A DNA stretch of 64,000 bases from Trichobilharzia regenti (taxonomy: Eukaryota; Platyhelminthes; Trematoda; Strigeidida; Schistosomatidae), in contig CALYDD020000393.1 of NCBI GenBank assembly GCA_944472135.2, positions 248,001 through 312,000 of the forward strand, in the 5' to 3' direction. Both the position numbers and the translations under genes were made by a program. The notes under the pieces are model-generated. The model was given only the letters and a program-made list of their open reading frames with translations, did no database searches and was not told where the DNA came from. Shown here piece by piece: positions 12,270 to 24,700 of the stretch (its first letter is position 1; each line of letters begins with the position of its first letter).

Positions 12270-12599
12270 TAATGTTTACTGAAGACGTTTCGAGCTTAAT
12301 TTATTGCTCATAATCATATCAAGGTAATCACACAACTTCCTAAATTCATTTATATAGTTCCATTATTTTTCAGTTGATTTGATTGGCAGTAGTATTTTCC
12401 ATATTTCAGGTATGTGTGATGATTCATTCCTATTGCATGTGTTGGGTGTAGACTCGATGAACCAGTCAGGATTCAGTAATCAACCTCTCTCTCCACCTAC
12501 CTAGATTACTTTTTAGAATTTTAACCCTCTCCCACCCTATTGTGTGGTTGTGTGCTAGCGCATGCACTGCAATTGCTGAGTTTTTTCTAAATTACTTAT

Positions 12600-12720
12600 C
12601 TTCTCGGGGTCAACCATTCTTACCTTGGCTAAAGTTTTATGCTCTTACAATCTGACTACCCCTGACCTACTAGTTTGACCTATGTAGTTGACCTCACAGT
12701 CATTGCAGGGTATTTTGTAA
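12600..12720 (-). pseudogene. PLE GIY-YIG endonuclease, broken
   Basis: On the minus strand the frame reads IIYKIPCNDCEVNYIGQTSR followed by an in-frame stop and EHKTLAKVR. This is the start of a GIY-YIG nuclease domain (the IYKI and YIGQT strands, then the EH helix), which in Penelope-like elements follows the RT and nicks the target. Just upstream are LPYKEETSETLRRILNKVG and KPTNSLRDKLCRLKDP, the usual RT-to-endonuclease linker. Downstream the domain decays into stops. Confidence 0.75.
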
Positions 12721-13023
12721 ATAATATTATTTTGTCTAATTGTGTCCACTGGGTCCTTTAACCTACAGAGCTTGTCCCTGAGTGAGTTTGTAGGTTTAAA
12801 TGCCACCCTAATTCCTACTTTATTCAGAATCCTACGTAGTGTCTCAGATGTTTCTTCTTTATATGGTAAAACTGTGGATGACTTATATTCTCTCTCATTT
12901 ATGTTATTATTACTAGTTTCACAATTATTTTTTTTTTTTTTTGGCCTTTATTGATCTTCCTAATGAATTTTAAAGGATAGTTATTCAACACCAACGCTTC
13001 TTCTATCTGTTTTAGTTCATCAT

Positions 13024-13955
13024 TTAGGTCATTTTTGGGCTACTTAGTGCTACTGCTCGGTTTGTTAAACATTTAACTAAGCCTGCCTTAACAGATAACG
13101 ATGGATGAGATGAATTAAAGCCTAAGTATCTATTAGAATGCGTTGGTTTTCTATAAACACTAGTGTGTAGTTTGCCTTCTTCTATTCTTTTTATCTTACA
13201 ATCTAACATAGCTAATTCTCCTTGTTCATTTTCTGATTCGAATGCGAATTTTATTCCCTCAACTTGTAAGTTTACATGTGTCAAGAAGCTAGAGATGTGT
13301 TCTGTTTTTAACACTGTGAAAGTGTCATCCACATATCTCCACCATATTTTGGAGTAGGGTTAAATGTATTGAGGGCACTATTTTCCCAGCTGTCCATAAA
13401 TATGTCTGCTACGATAGGGGATATTGGTGATCCCATTGCTACACCTTCTGTTTGTCTATATATTTTGCCTTGGAACTTAAAGATAGTAGATGTGAGGCAT
13501 AACTGAATCCCTAAAATAATTTCTTCAATGGGCAGCTTTTTCCTATGACTGAGTTCAGGATCCGCAGTTAGTTCTCTTTTAACTGCTTCTAAGGCCATAT
13601 TAACTGGTATATTAGTATAAAGACTAGTTATATCAAAACTAACCATTGTTTCATCATTCGCTAGTTGAATGTCATTTATTATATTTTTCATCTCATATGA
13701 ATTAGTTAGTCTAGAGTTTGAACGATTTCTAATGGGGCATAGTATTAGAGCTAAGTGTTTTGATAATTCATACGTGGGGGTATTTCTAAAATCTACTATT
13801 GGTCTTATGGGGTAACCTGGTTTATGTATTTTTATAGTACCATATATTCTACTAGCATTATTAGTTTTAGGCATTAAATTAAACCATTTAGACTCACCCA
13901 GTGATGGCTTCATTCTGCGTATTAGTTCCGCTGTAGATTTCTTAACCTTATTCAT
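13024..13955 (-). pseudogene. PLE reverse transcriptase, frameshifted
   Basis: Two frames abut. The upstream one (13308-13955) shows the Penelope RT motifs YGTIKIHKPGYPIRPIVDFR, MVSFDITSLYTNIPVN and EGVAMGSPISPIVADIFMD. The downstream one (13024-13332) begins at the catalytic box, MDDTFTVLK (normally YVDD), and continues with MLDCKIKR and VYRKPTHSNRYLGFNSSHP. A frameshift just before the catalytic Asp pair separates them. The intact enzyme copies element RNA at a nick made by the GIY-YIG domain. All main RT motifs can be recognised, so the copy is fairly young, but it is not translatable as one protein. Confidence 0.85.
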
Positions 13956-13963
13956 TATTGTAT

Positions 13964-15311
13964 CTACAGGCTTCTTAATTTCCTCATATGGACCCGTTTG
14001 AATATGTTCAGTACCTTTTTGACATAGTCAGATTTATTCAAAACTACGGTGGCGTTTCCTTTGTCAGCTTTTGCAATGACAATGTTTTTATCCTGTTTAA
14101 GACTAATTAAAGCTTCCCTTTCCGATTTTGTTAAGTTTGATTTTGTTTTCTTTTGATTTTTCAGGGTCAATGCACATTGTGCTCGAACCTCTTCTGCTGT
14201 TGTCTTATCTATTGAGCTTAGTGCTACTTCTATGTTGGGAATGACATCCTCTGGTTTTAATTTATTAACTGTTACGTTGAAATTTAGTCCCTTCTCAAGT
14301 ACTTTTATCTCATTAGAGCTTAGTTCCCTTGATGAGAGGTTGATCACCCACTTTGTTCTGTTGATAGAGGATGAAGTGTTGATATCAATTTCATTTGTTG
14401 TGTTCTTTTCTTCAATTAGTTTGTTGAATATTTTTATTTGTGTGATTTTTGATTTTCTTAATGCGGATTCTCTAGCATAACTCATACACAAACTCAAATA
14501 TATGATCAATGACAAAGATTATATAATTGTTGTTGAAACATCCAACAAAGTCACTGTTAAGAATTAGATTATTGTGATGTCGGCAGTCACATGGGCACAG
14601 ATTAGGATAGATCAACCGATATCTTGATGAAGGTTGTGTCCATTCCTATTCCATTCAGATGTGCCAATCATGTTTTAAATATCTCCGAAGTGTAATTCTA
14701 GAGGTTTTTGTACTGCATTCGAGTATCAATAATCTAAAGAATGGCAGAACTGTCTCAATGGAGTGATCCAGCTCAGTCAGCATGGAGGGAGAAGAAGTGT
14801 CAGCAATATAGTAGTGATTCGCCAATAATAATTATTACTGTAACAACGAATTTAGCAAAATGGTGGTGATCTGTATTATTCATATAACCACTATATCTCG
14901 TTTCTTTCCACATGAGTGGAACACAGCAGCATATTTCTGTTGCGCTCACTTCCCTTATATCATTTCAAATAAATCCAGAAATTTGATGTCAATTTCATTT
15001 GTTGTGTTCTTTTTTTCAATTAGCTTGTTGAAATTTTTGGTTTGCGTGATTTTTGATTTTCTTAATGCTGATTCTCTAGTTTTTTCGGATGCTTCAACAA
15101 CAATTACATAATCTATTTCATTGACCATACATTTGAGTTTGTGTTTGAGTTTTTCAATTTGATTTCGTACATCGTTTAGTTTCACAGTAACTCGATGTAA
15201 TTCTTCTCTGAGACATAATTTACTGACATGTTCTGCGGCTGATGTTATTTGTTTGAAGTAATTGGAGTACGTAGACGTTAATATTCCGGAATTATATGGC
15301 TTTTTAAACAT
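13964..15311 (-). pseudogene. PLE N-terminal coding region, rearranged
   Basis: The start codon at 15311 opens MFKKPYNSGILTSTYSNYFK, a coiled-coil-like stretch with QIEKLKHKLK, and then ESALRKSKITQ ... FNKLIEKKNTTNEIDI, ending near 14985. The last part recurs at 14515-14370 (ESALRKSKITQIKIFNKLIE ... NEIDIN). That second frame continues into VINLSSRELSSNEIKVLEKG and DKNIVIAKADKGNATVVLNK, typical of the region before the RT. About 470 bp (14516-14984) of sequence not recognised as PLE separates the two. A recombination between two copies or a nested insertion would explain the repeat. Confidence 0.7.
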
Positions 15312-15385
15312 CGACTGTTAAAAATACTATGATTTGTAAATCTTGCTTCAGCTTGACTCGAAACCTCATCAGTTAACATTACTGT

Positions 15386-15734
15386 ATAACACTGTGATTC
15401 CGTGGAAGGTGGATGGTGAATGTCTGACACGTAGATACACAGAACGCGCGTATCCTAATTGGTAAATTTCCACTTCATATGAGAACATACACTGACTCAC
15501 GTTCAATCTTCGTAACATTTGTATTTACCAAAACCTATTTACAAAAATCATTATGATCGTCTAAATTCGAGTAATACACAACTCACAAACAAACCATTAG
15601 GTGATACGCTGATTTGGTTGGATGACACTTTTCTCATCAGATGGCCAATTAGTTCAAAATCTAATTCACAATTTTAGTATAAAACTTGCTGAGATTCGAG
15701 TGAGAAATACACTGCTGAGAAACAAAACGTAATC
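15386..15734 (+). promoter_or_regulatory. upstream region of copy B with TATA box
   Basis: The 350 bp before copy B are shared with copy C (49285-49626). TATAAAA at 15678-15684 lies about 50 bp before the ATG, a plausible distance for a TATA box with a short leader. The equivalent in C is 49570-49576. No other element is recognised. Confidence 0.45.
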
Positions 15735-18700
15735 ATGATCTCTCATTCTGCGTTGTTCGTGGTTGCATTTCTGCTCAATAATGCAATTCGGCGCACTCTC
15801 GCAATAGTTCCAAAACCAACAGTTTACAACAAAGCGTCAACAGCCTGCAACCTGGTGCACACACTCACCTACGAACACAACTACCCAACTTGCTTTATAC
15901 TCACAGACTCACTGACAAGATTTCGACTCCGTCTTGCATCACAGCACCCACCAATTCTTCAGGAAAGCAAAGACAAATGTATCGTAAACAAACTGAAAAT
16001 CGAAATCATGGATGGATGTGACGAAAATGCAGGTAAACTGTGGCCGAGTGATATAATGAACGAATCATGTGAGTGACAACACAAGAAGTATCTCATTCAC
16101 CACTTTGCAGATAACGTGACCATTGAAGATACAGAGATCTCGATAAGTTCCAAAGAGATTTGGGGTGCACTACGTGCCCTCGAAACTGTACTTCAGATGG
16201 TGTACAAAGATGAATTTGGAGGAGTGAGTTTTGTTCTTGTTGATAACTTGATTTAATCATTATATTTCATGTAGAATATGATATTCAAGGGTTCTGTGGA
16301 AGATGAACCATTATTCTCACATCGTGGAATGCTTTTGGATACCGGAAGGAATTTCATGCCAGTTGAAACCCTACGGAAGATGATAGTAGGAGATGTGATA
16401 TTCAGCATAGTATTTTCTGTTTTCAGGATATCATGGCTATGGTTAAAATGAATGTCTTTCATTGGCACATCACAGATGACGAATCGTTTCCCTTTGTCTC
16501 AACCACCTACCCAGAACTGTCAGACAAGGTGAGTTGAGTCAACGTTCAGCCGTTTATTAATTCCGACTCTCGTCTTAATTTTAACAGGGTGCACATCATC
16601 CACGAAAGTGTACATATGATGAAATAGAGGTGTCTGATTTATTGGAATACGCTCGTCTCCGTGGAGTCCGGATCATTCCAGAATTTGATACTCCAGGTAA
16701 ATAAGTTTGAAGGCATTTGTTATGATGCAGTTATGAAACAGCTATGTCCGCATGAAGTGAAATTGTATAAATATTTGAGTCAGTGTGATGGTGTTCTCAA
16801 AATAATGCCGCAAATGGAACTTGGCACCATGAATTCATCAGAGGCTTTAGGTTTGATATTATAAAGAGGACTGTTCATGATAATATATTTTCAGGTATAT
16901 TAAATGAAGGAGGTGATGAGGCGCATTAGTGCTGAGTTGCCTGACAGTTTTATATTTGACGAAAGCCTTACTGGTTTCTCTGTGAAGAAAAGACAACAGC
17001 TTTATCCAAATCATTGCGTGTTTATGCATTTATTGATTCTCTTTCAGTCGCGTCACGTATTTAAAAAAACTTGTTGAAGAATAGCTTTAATATCATTATT
17101 CGAAGTGTCAGTAACACTATCAAGTGCTTGATCACTGTATTTTAAGTCGCAGGGATTATCGTTGAGTGAAGGAATGCAGTTCGTGTGTAATCAAAGGAAA
17201 CGTAATAACAATCGATTTCAAATGGTGAGTGGCATGGAGTGTTGACTGTTGAATGGCCATGTCATTTTCAATCTAAGTAATTTTGTACCTCTAAGATTTT
17301 TCAGAAGAATGGTTGCTGAACGAAGAATACCCTTTTCGATAACTTCATCATCAGGCTCTACAGTTATATATACATAATAGTAGTGAATGAATTGGTGTTA
17401 TGAACAATATTAATGCTTAAATAACGACGAATCAATAGTATCAATAGATTAAAGTTCAAAAGCATCAACACAACAATAAACTGAATGTCAGAAAACTTAG
17501 GAAAGATAATATTACAAATTCATGAATTTCTAGTCTCTACTGAAGGCCGGCCAGGGCTGTGGTAGTGGCTAGCTGGACTTGCTTCTTTCGCACACAAAGC
17601 ACTGGTTGTTTCACGCGAATCGCAATAGCCTCTGTTGTTTGAAGCATTCGGTAGTTTGATGTTTTTGGAAGTTTATTTGGCACCCGGTAGATGATTGTAG
17701 AGAAGGATTCTTTATTGCTGAATGGCTTTGTGACCGATTTGGACCAGATGGTATAATATCGAACTGTTGATGGTTTTTACTACGCATTTACTTAGCCACA
17801 CTGGGAGATGTTCTCGAACATGGAAAATTAATTTCGTAGAGCAACGGCCGGTACGTGGTTATTTAAACAATAATGTTGCTCATAACACCAATTCATACAT
17901 CACTACTATAATGTATCTAAAACTGCAGAGCCTGATGATGAGGTTATCGAAAAGAGTATTTTTCGTTCAGTAACTATTCTTTTGAAAATTTTAGTAAGCA
18001 CTTATAAAAATTGTCAATGTGATCTTCACTGGTTGTCACAATACTTCCTTGTAGCGCATACATTGTCATGGGGAAAAGCATATCCAGACTTACTAACAAA
18101 ATGTTATATCGACTCTAATCCAACTGGAGAATTGGGTCCATTGAATCCAGCCAATGATTCTACATTTGATTTTTTGAGGAATCTGTTTACGGAAGTCACC
18201 AGCCGATTTCATGATAACTATATTCATCTTGGAAGCAATCAGATAAGTTTTGCCTGTTGGTGAGTGCACTCTTGTTTTATGTCACATTTCATTTAGGCAA
18301 CACGTTAAGACATACCGAAATTCTCAAAATATCCTGATAGAAAACGTTTTCTTGCTTCAGATGACAACAGGTTGAACTCGTCTCATCTAGTACATTTCAT
18401 CATTACTTAAAATTTATATTTGTTTGAATCTCAGCCAAGTTGAAATGAGTGATTCTCAGGTTTCGTTCGTCAGACATTTCCAAATCTCTTGAGGAAAATA
18501 GTTGAAATTAAAATAATAAAGGTATATATAAAACGTACAGTTTGTCTGTACAATTCTTGTCTAATCATCTCTGAGTCTTGATTAGTCACCAAATACAATA
18601 TCGTATGCATTGTGATTCGAACTGCACAGAATAGTTCTCAAGATTTATTATTAGGCTATATGTGTTATACACCGTGAACAGTGTATGGAGGGTTTCGGAT

Positions 18701-21700
18701 CTGCCTTCAATAAAACTGTTTCAATAAAGGTCATGGCGAACTGGTGTGAACTAAGGCATTATGAACTAAACAATTTGCATGTGAATGTGTGAATAATTGC
18801 AGATCATATGTCAACACACTCAAAATCGAATAAAATTGCTTCATTATTGTTGGCAATTATGAGTGATTAATGTTCCATTCGAAGACTTCAGTTACACATA
18901 TCCTTAATGGAACCACCGACAGTTTCAATAAAACATCAGTAAGACGTCACACTAGTTACTAATGTCTAATCAAGCATAAACATATTTTATCTTATAAGAT
19001 ACATATAATCAGGATCATAAATTAGGCATGAAGATTAGTGATTCATATCTATACTACTTATTGATCAAGACCTGTCATGCATCACAGCAGGTGTGACGGT
19101 ACCACCTTAACTAACTTATTGATATGGTATACTAATATCATAAATAGATTGTCAAAAATTTCATTTCTGTTAATAGCTTACATTGCAACTGAACGGCAGA
19201 AGAGAATTATGCCATATTATTTGTTTTCTGAATGTCATACACGACTTCACTAGGAGGATGTCACTTCACTTTCAGACACTAGCACGACTTACATGAACTA
19301 GTTCATGATTCTTGCATAAGAGATCTCAGATAAGTTGAAACTACCTCGGATTTAAAACACCTTGAATTGCGTCTTTCCTTCAATCCTTCTTGATCTTTCT
19401 ATATCAAGTTAGTTTGCAGAAAGATATTTCGTTCAACGTTCCACTTGGAGACGTTAAGATAATTGAGAACCTTTCAGTCCATACTATCAAAGTTTGATAA
19501 TTCGTGTATGCTGCCTACAATTTCGTATTGCTCCCCCTTAATATCTCCTTAGCTACTTAAGAAAGACTTTGTCGCACAATGAAGGGCACTGAATGTTGTC
19601 AGTCAGGTGAGTGGAGTGTCGCTAAATCAACTCGTTAGTGCAGTTGTAGATTGACACATGGACTCACACAACGAATTAGCAAATATTTTCTTGTTGGACT
19701 CTTCGCGTTCTCTCTATCGATAACTCTCTCTTTGCGTTTATCAGCTAGAACCGGAAGCAACTATAGACGACTTTATGCTCGGATGGCTAAGTATAAAAAC
19801 TCCACAATACCTTATTCCGTACACGCATTTTATGTAATGAGAAAAGTGTAAAGAATGGCACTACTAGTTTACTGAGAAACATAAAGTGAACGACACTTTT
19901 AATTCACTGCCTTATTATTATACTTTACTTCATGTTTCCACTTAAATTTTATTCATATGTTCTATAGTTTTTTGAACAATATTTCCAATATGAATAGCCT
20001 GTTCAACTGTTTCTACTTGCACTGTGTGGAGAGAGAATCAGATGTAATACATGCTGCACTGCATGCTGAAAATTCCACACTGTATCAGAATTGGTGTTTG
20101 GGAAAAAACCACTATTGCTTTTATTGTTATCATGAACTATAGTTGATGGCTTTCCATAGTACAGGATTATTTCTTCTGCTCACTGTCAATACTTTCACGA
20201 AACACTGAGTATTTCAGTACTCATCGATTTTATTCTCCTCCTTCCGATGAGTGAAACGAAAAATCTTCAACTGAAGTTTCTGTATAATTCGCATTTCACT
20301 CATACAGTCACAAATATGTAGTGAAGAAATGATACATCTCTACGTAATTCTACTTAAGCTATTGGGTCTCTTCAAAATAGTGTGCTATGCCCACTCAGAA
20401 GTAGTTAGCGGTTGAGGAGATTGAAAGAATGAGACAGGTATCCGGGTAGGAGTGAAATCTTCTTTATGATATTTAAGGTGTTCTTTATCTGCCGGATGAT
20501 GAATGCCCTTCCTTGTATCTGACTAAGGTTATCCGCTTCGCTTGCCCACTGCCGTTCTTTCAAAAAAACCTTTGAAAACGTGAATTCTTATCCTGCAATA
20601 ATACAACCAAGTAGTCAGTGATTTTGAGAACTATTTTGATCGAAAATTCGATTTTTGAAAATCACTGACGAAGAACGTGGTGAGATTAAACTTACTGTGT
20701 TTTACCACAAAAGATAAGATTTTATTTTCATAAATCACACATTACTATACAGTAATATTAACTGATGATGTTTTGAGCAAAAACCATTGCTCATAATAAT
20801 ATCAAGTCACCCACACAACTATGTGTACTTTTCTTCAGGGTTGGGAATCCAGAGATAATTGAATTCATGAAAAGAATGGAATTTCCTGGCAATTATTCCC
20901 AAATAGTGACCTATTACGCTTCGAAAGTTGTGGAAACTGTCAGAGGTATTGCTGAACCAGAAGTTGCTATTACACCTATTTTATATCAAGAGGTTTTAGA
21001 TTACGGATATCAGGTAAGTTTTGAGAGAGGCGTTTAGTAGTAATTGTTTTATCTACACACAACACTATCAGATGTGCTTACTTCACTAGGTGGATTGTGG
21101 TTCACTAAACGTTAACTGTTCATAAGCGTTTTAGAGTATTAGCATAATTTCATAGCCTTGTTTGTTCACGGAGACCCTTTCTCATATCATGACCCCAATG
21201 GTGGGGATGTTTCTAGTATTCCTGTCATTAGTGTTGAATTATATCTGTTGGACTTATCCGTTGTCGGTTAGTTTCATGAATGGAGGTTTGATGATCAATT
21301 GTGAGTGGTTAACTGGTTTTCTGGCTCACCAACAACTCATTTACCTTTAAAAGAGGAAGGTTGATTGTTAGGCTGAAAACGTCACTCTTTAAAAATTTAA
21401 CTCATCGCTACGATAACTTCGATGCTCGGAAAAATTAGAAAAAATTAATTCATTTCTTGCTGGAATATAGAAGATGATTTCTAGGTTGACCTGCGTCTGT
21501 GGGTGAAAGCCTACACTCGGCCACTGAAACGAAGTGTCACCTTTCGTGCATAAGGACGAGGACACGAAGTGTTCTCACCATATCTGAAGTTGCTCAGAAC
21601 ACAGATTGAACCTGACGTGTTATGACAATGTTAGGAATCTGTAATCGCATGCTAAACGGAACTAAAATCTCCAAATTCACAGCTGTAGAGTTGGTAATGT

Positions 21701-24700
21701 ACTCCAACCACTCAGATGACGACAACAAGTACGCTGAGAGTGTGTTTATCAGATTATTACCGAAAACATAGAAAGCTCTCATGATCTGAACACTGATCTT
21801 TTGAAAGAATGTGACTGCAAGATTTCAATCAAAAAGAAGGGAAACTGCAGTTATACAGTGATCTGTGCCTAAAAGCAACACAGAAGGAGGACGTCTACAG
21901 ACACTTGCAGACAGCAATGGACAAGAATCCATTCAGAATTCCAATTGGTAGTACACATGTCAAAATGTGGGCAGACATCGGAAGGAGAAAGCTCATCACG
22001 TGTCTGGCGTCACTTTTTGTCGCTGAATCTCCTTGTTCCGTGTAGGACTATGGTGGGTAACAATACAATAGTGATAATTCGATAATTAGTGTAGCCCATT
22101 CGCCTTATTTAGTGTCCATGTGTCAATGCGTGTATAACAGTAAACTAATATTTCCTCGTGGAAGTTATACAATATGGTTAGGTATGATAAATCACGCTGA
22201 ATTCTCATGTTCTGTAAACTCGGCTGACTCAAAAGGAATAGATCAATCTTTGTGCTTGACCTTGGAATCTTCGCATTACACTCGCTGAGTTCAGTTATTT
22301 TGTCCGATTTTGGAAAATAAATTAATGAGCCACCAGATATAGTTTCATCTATTGAACAGTTGTGGATCTCCCACTTAGTGAACCACTTCATTTGGTTTTG
22401 TAAGAGATTTAAGCTCTTAGATGACACTAAGTGTTAATGGTTCAGTCTCAGTCCCACTGGCAGTGACATTATTCAGTGGAGTGGGGATACATCTAGTCGA
22501 CGATTCTCAAAGAAGATGAAATACGTTTCGCGTTCTTCACTATTATCAATTATATTAAATGAATATTCATTTCATATCTGCCACTGTGCGTCGACGGTAG
22601 TGCTGTTGGGACGCTCGCCGACCGTGCATATGGTCCGTGGTTAGATCGCCTGCCGATGCACACCTGCTATCATTGGTCGACCTGCTAAATTTGGGCTACT
22701 GATATCACCTGCCAAAAATGACAATGTTGTACCGAAATACTGTGTGAAAAAAGTTTTGATAAAAAATTTACGTCTAACCATGGTTTTAAAGATTTCTAGA
22801 AACTGAATATTAGTGGGGAGTTTCTCACTTCTTCTTCATTTTGAACACAATGAAATGCTTTGTTGCATTATTTAGACTGTCACTTGAATTACCGAATAAT
22901 TTTTCCTTTAATCTGCTATAACATAACGTGGAACTGATTGATCTAGTGTCAGGATAACTGTTTGTGTGCTAATTTCCCGAAGACATTAGCGTCAAGAGTG
23001 GCAAATGTTCTTCTTTGTTTTCGTTTTAAATCAAAGACATCGAAGTTCTTATTGCACATTTTATAAGTCTTCATCTAGCTTGGCGATCACACTTCAGTCC
23101 TGATTATTAGAAATCAGTCAGCACCAACTCCAAGGATCAGACGTAAGACATTGGTCACTCTGAAGTGAAGAATCCAGCAATCACATACCTTTTCGAGAAA
23201 TTCAAAGACCTTAGATTTGAAAGTAGATCAGCAGCGAGTGGATTGCATATTTCGGTTTTTGGAAAACGAGCCAACTCTGTATATTTTCGATTAAAGATAG
23301 ACAAACGTCTAACATTTCTTCAAAGATAAGCTTTAGACATCTCAGAAAGCTAAGAAATTCCCCATGACACTGATCGTTTAATCGAAATCTCACATCCTAA
23401 GGATAAGGTGACTCTCACTTTCGAGATTACCATCTGATCGTAAATTTCTCTCATTTGTATTCGTTCAACAAACAACCAGTAATTGTATAAATGTTTGGTT
23501 CTATCTTATAGGGTGACGAAAACACAGTCATTCATGTTTGGAAAACGTCAGCCTGGAAAAATTATACCAGAAATGCTACCGCAGACAAATTCCACGTCAT
23601 AGTCACTGGTGATTGGAATTTAGATGATCTACATAGCGAATATGATTGGACAAAATACTACCAACAAGATATCAGAGAATTTGGAGGTTAGTTGATTTAC
23701 TGTATGGTTTGACAGGAATAGTGTCATTAACCAAACTTATGTGTTGACATTATCTATTGGATTTGGTTAATTGTGAGCTTGTTTGTCATTTAACAATGTG
23801 AATTAATCGGTTGTTTGAAATTGCACAGTATGAGATAATATAAATAACAACTAATGATTCTTACGTTTAGGAATTTTAAAATAATAGAGAGAATATGCAG
23901 GTCAGTTGGATGTTTTCAGTGTAGTTACATTATGTGATAACAATAAGAATGATGATAATAACGCCTCAAATATAGCCCACGCTTAATTAGTTATTTAACC
24001 AGCCATTTCTAAATCGAAACTCAGTGCCTGACTTTATCGGTAGTGCCGACTGCTCTCATTCAGAAGATGACAACAACGCATCAAACCTTAACATATGAAA
24101 CCATCTTAATAGTTCACCAGTGAACTCGGGATATCTGAACTTGCAAACGACACTAATCGCCATTCAGTCTATAAGCTTCCTGCAATGATAATAATTATTA
24201 TTATCATGTTTTTTACAGGCTCAGACGAGGAGGCATCATTAGTCATTGGTGGTGAAGCTACACTGTGGGGCACAAGTGTGGATGAGACCAATGCGATCAC
24301 TCTAGCATGGTAAGTACCGTTTGTTAATCTCACCACTTAACAAAATGGTTTGAGTTAAGTTAGGTGGAAATGAACCAAGTGTATATAGAGATTTTTGAGT
24401 TGACAAGATAACTGAGTGAAAATGTCACTTGGGGCAGAAAATGACAAAGTAGCCCAATGCTGAGTCTCTTCTAGAATATGAGCATTGAATAACATCCTTT
24501 CAGATTCAGATGAAACAGGATGGACAGATCAATGGGACTGCATTGTTAGCCAATCATCAAACAAATATCATAAAGATCAATAGTGATTGTCAATACTCCT
24601 ATGACTTTCTTCAACCTATGTGATATTTTATCAGTCATTATTTTCGAATGTTAACCGCTAAGGGAGGATTTGACTGTCCTACTGTTTTCGATATCAAAAG

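Larger units (their letters stand above)
12270..15385 (-). mobile_element. Penelope-like element (PLE), nearly full length, degenerate
   Basis: A PLE lies on the minus strand. Its 5' end is at about 15385 and its 3' end at about 12270. Reading 5' to 3' it has the N-terminal region (about 15311-14985), a partial second N-terminal region (14515-13964), the reverse transcriptase (13955-13024), a linker and a GIY-YIG endonuclease (about 12900-12600). Both ends carry related inverted motifs: GTTTACTGAAGACGTTTCGA at 12276-12295, and its counterpart as CTCGAAACCTCATCAGTTAA near 15357. Its 5' end coincides with the left edge of the sequence copy B shares with copy C. Confidence 0.85.
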
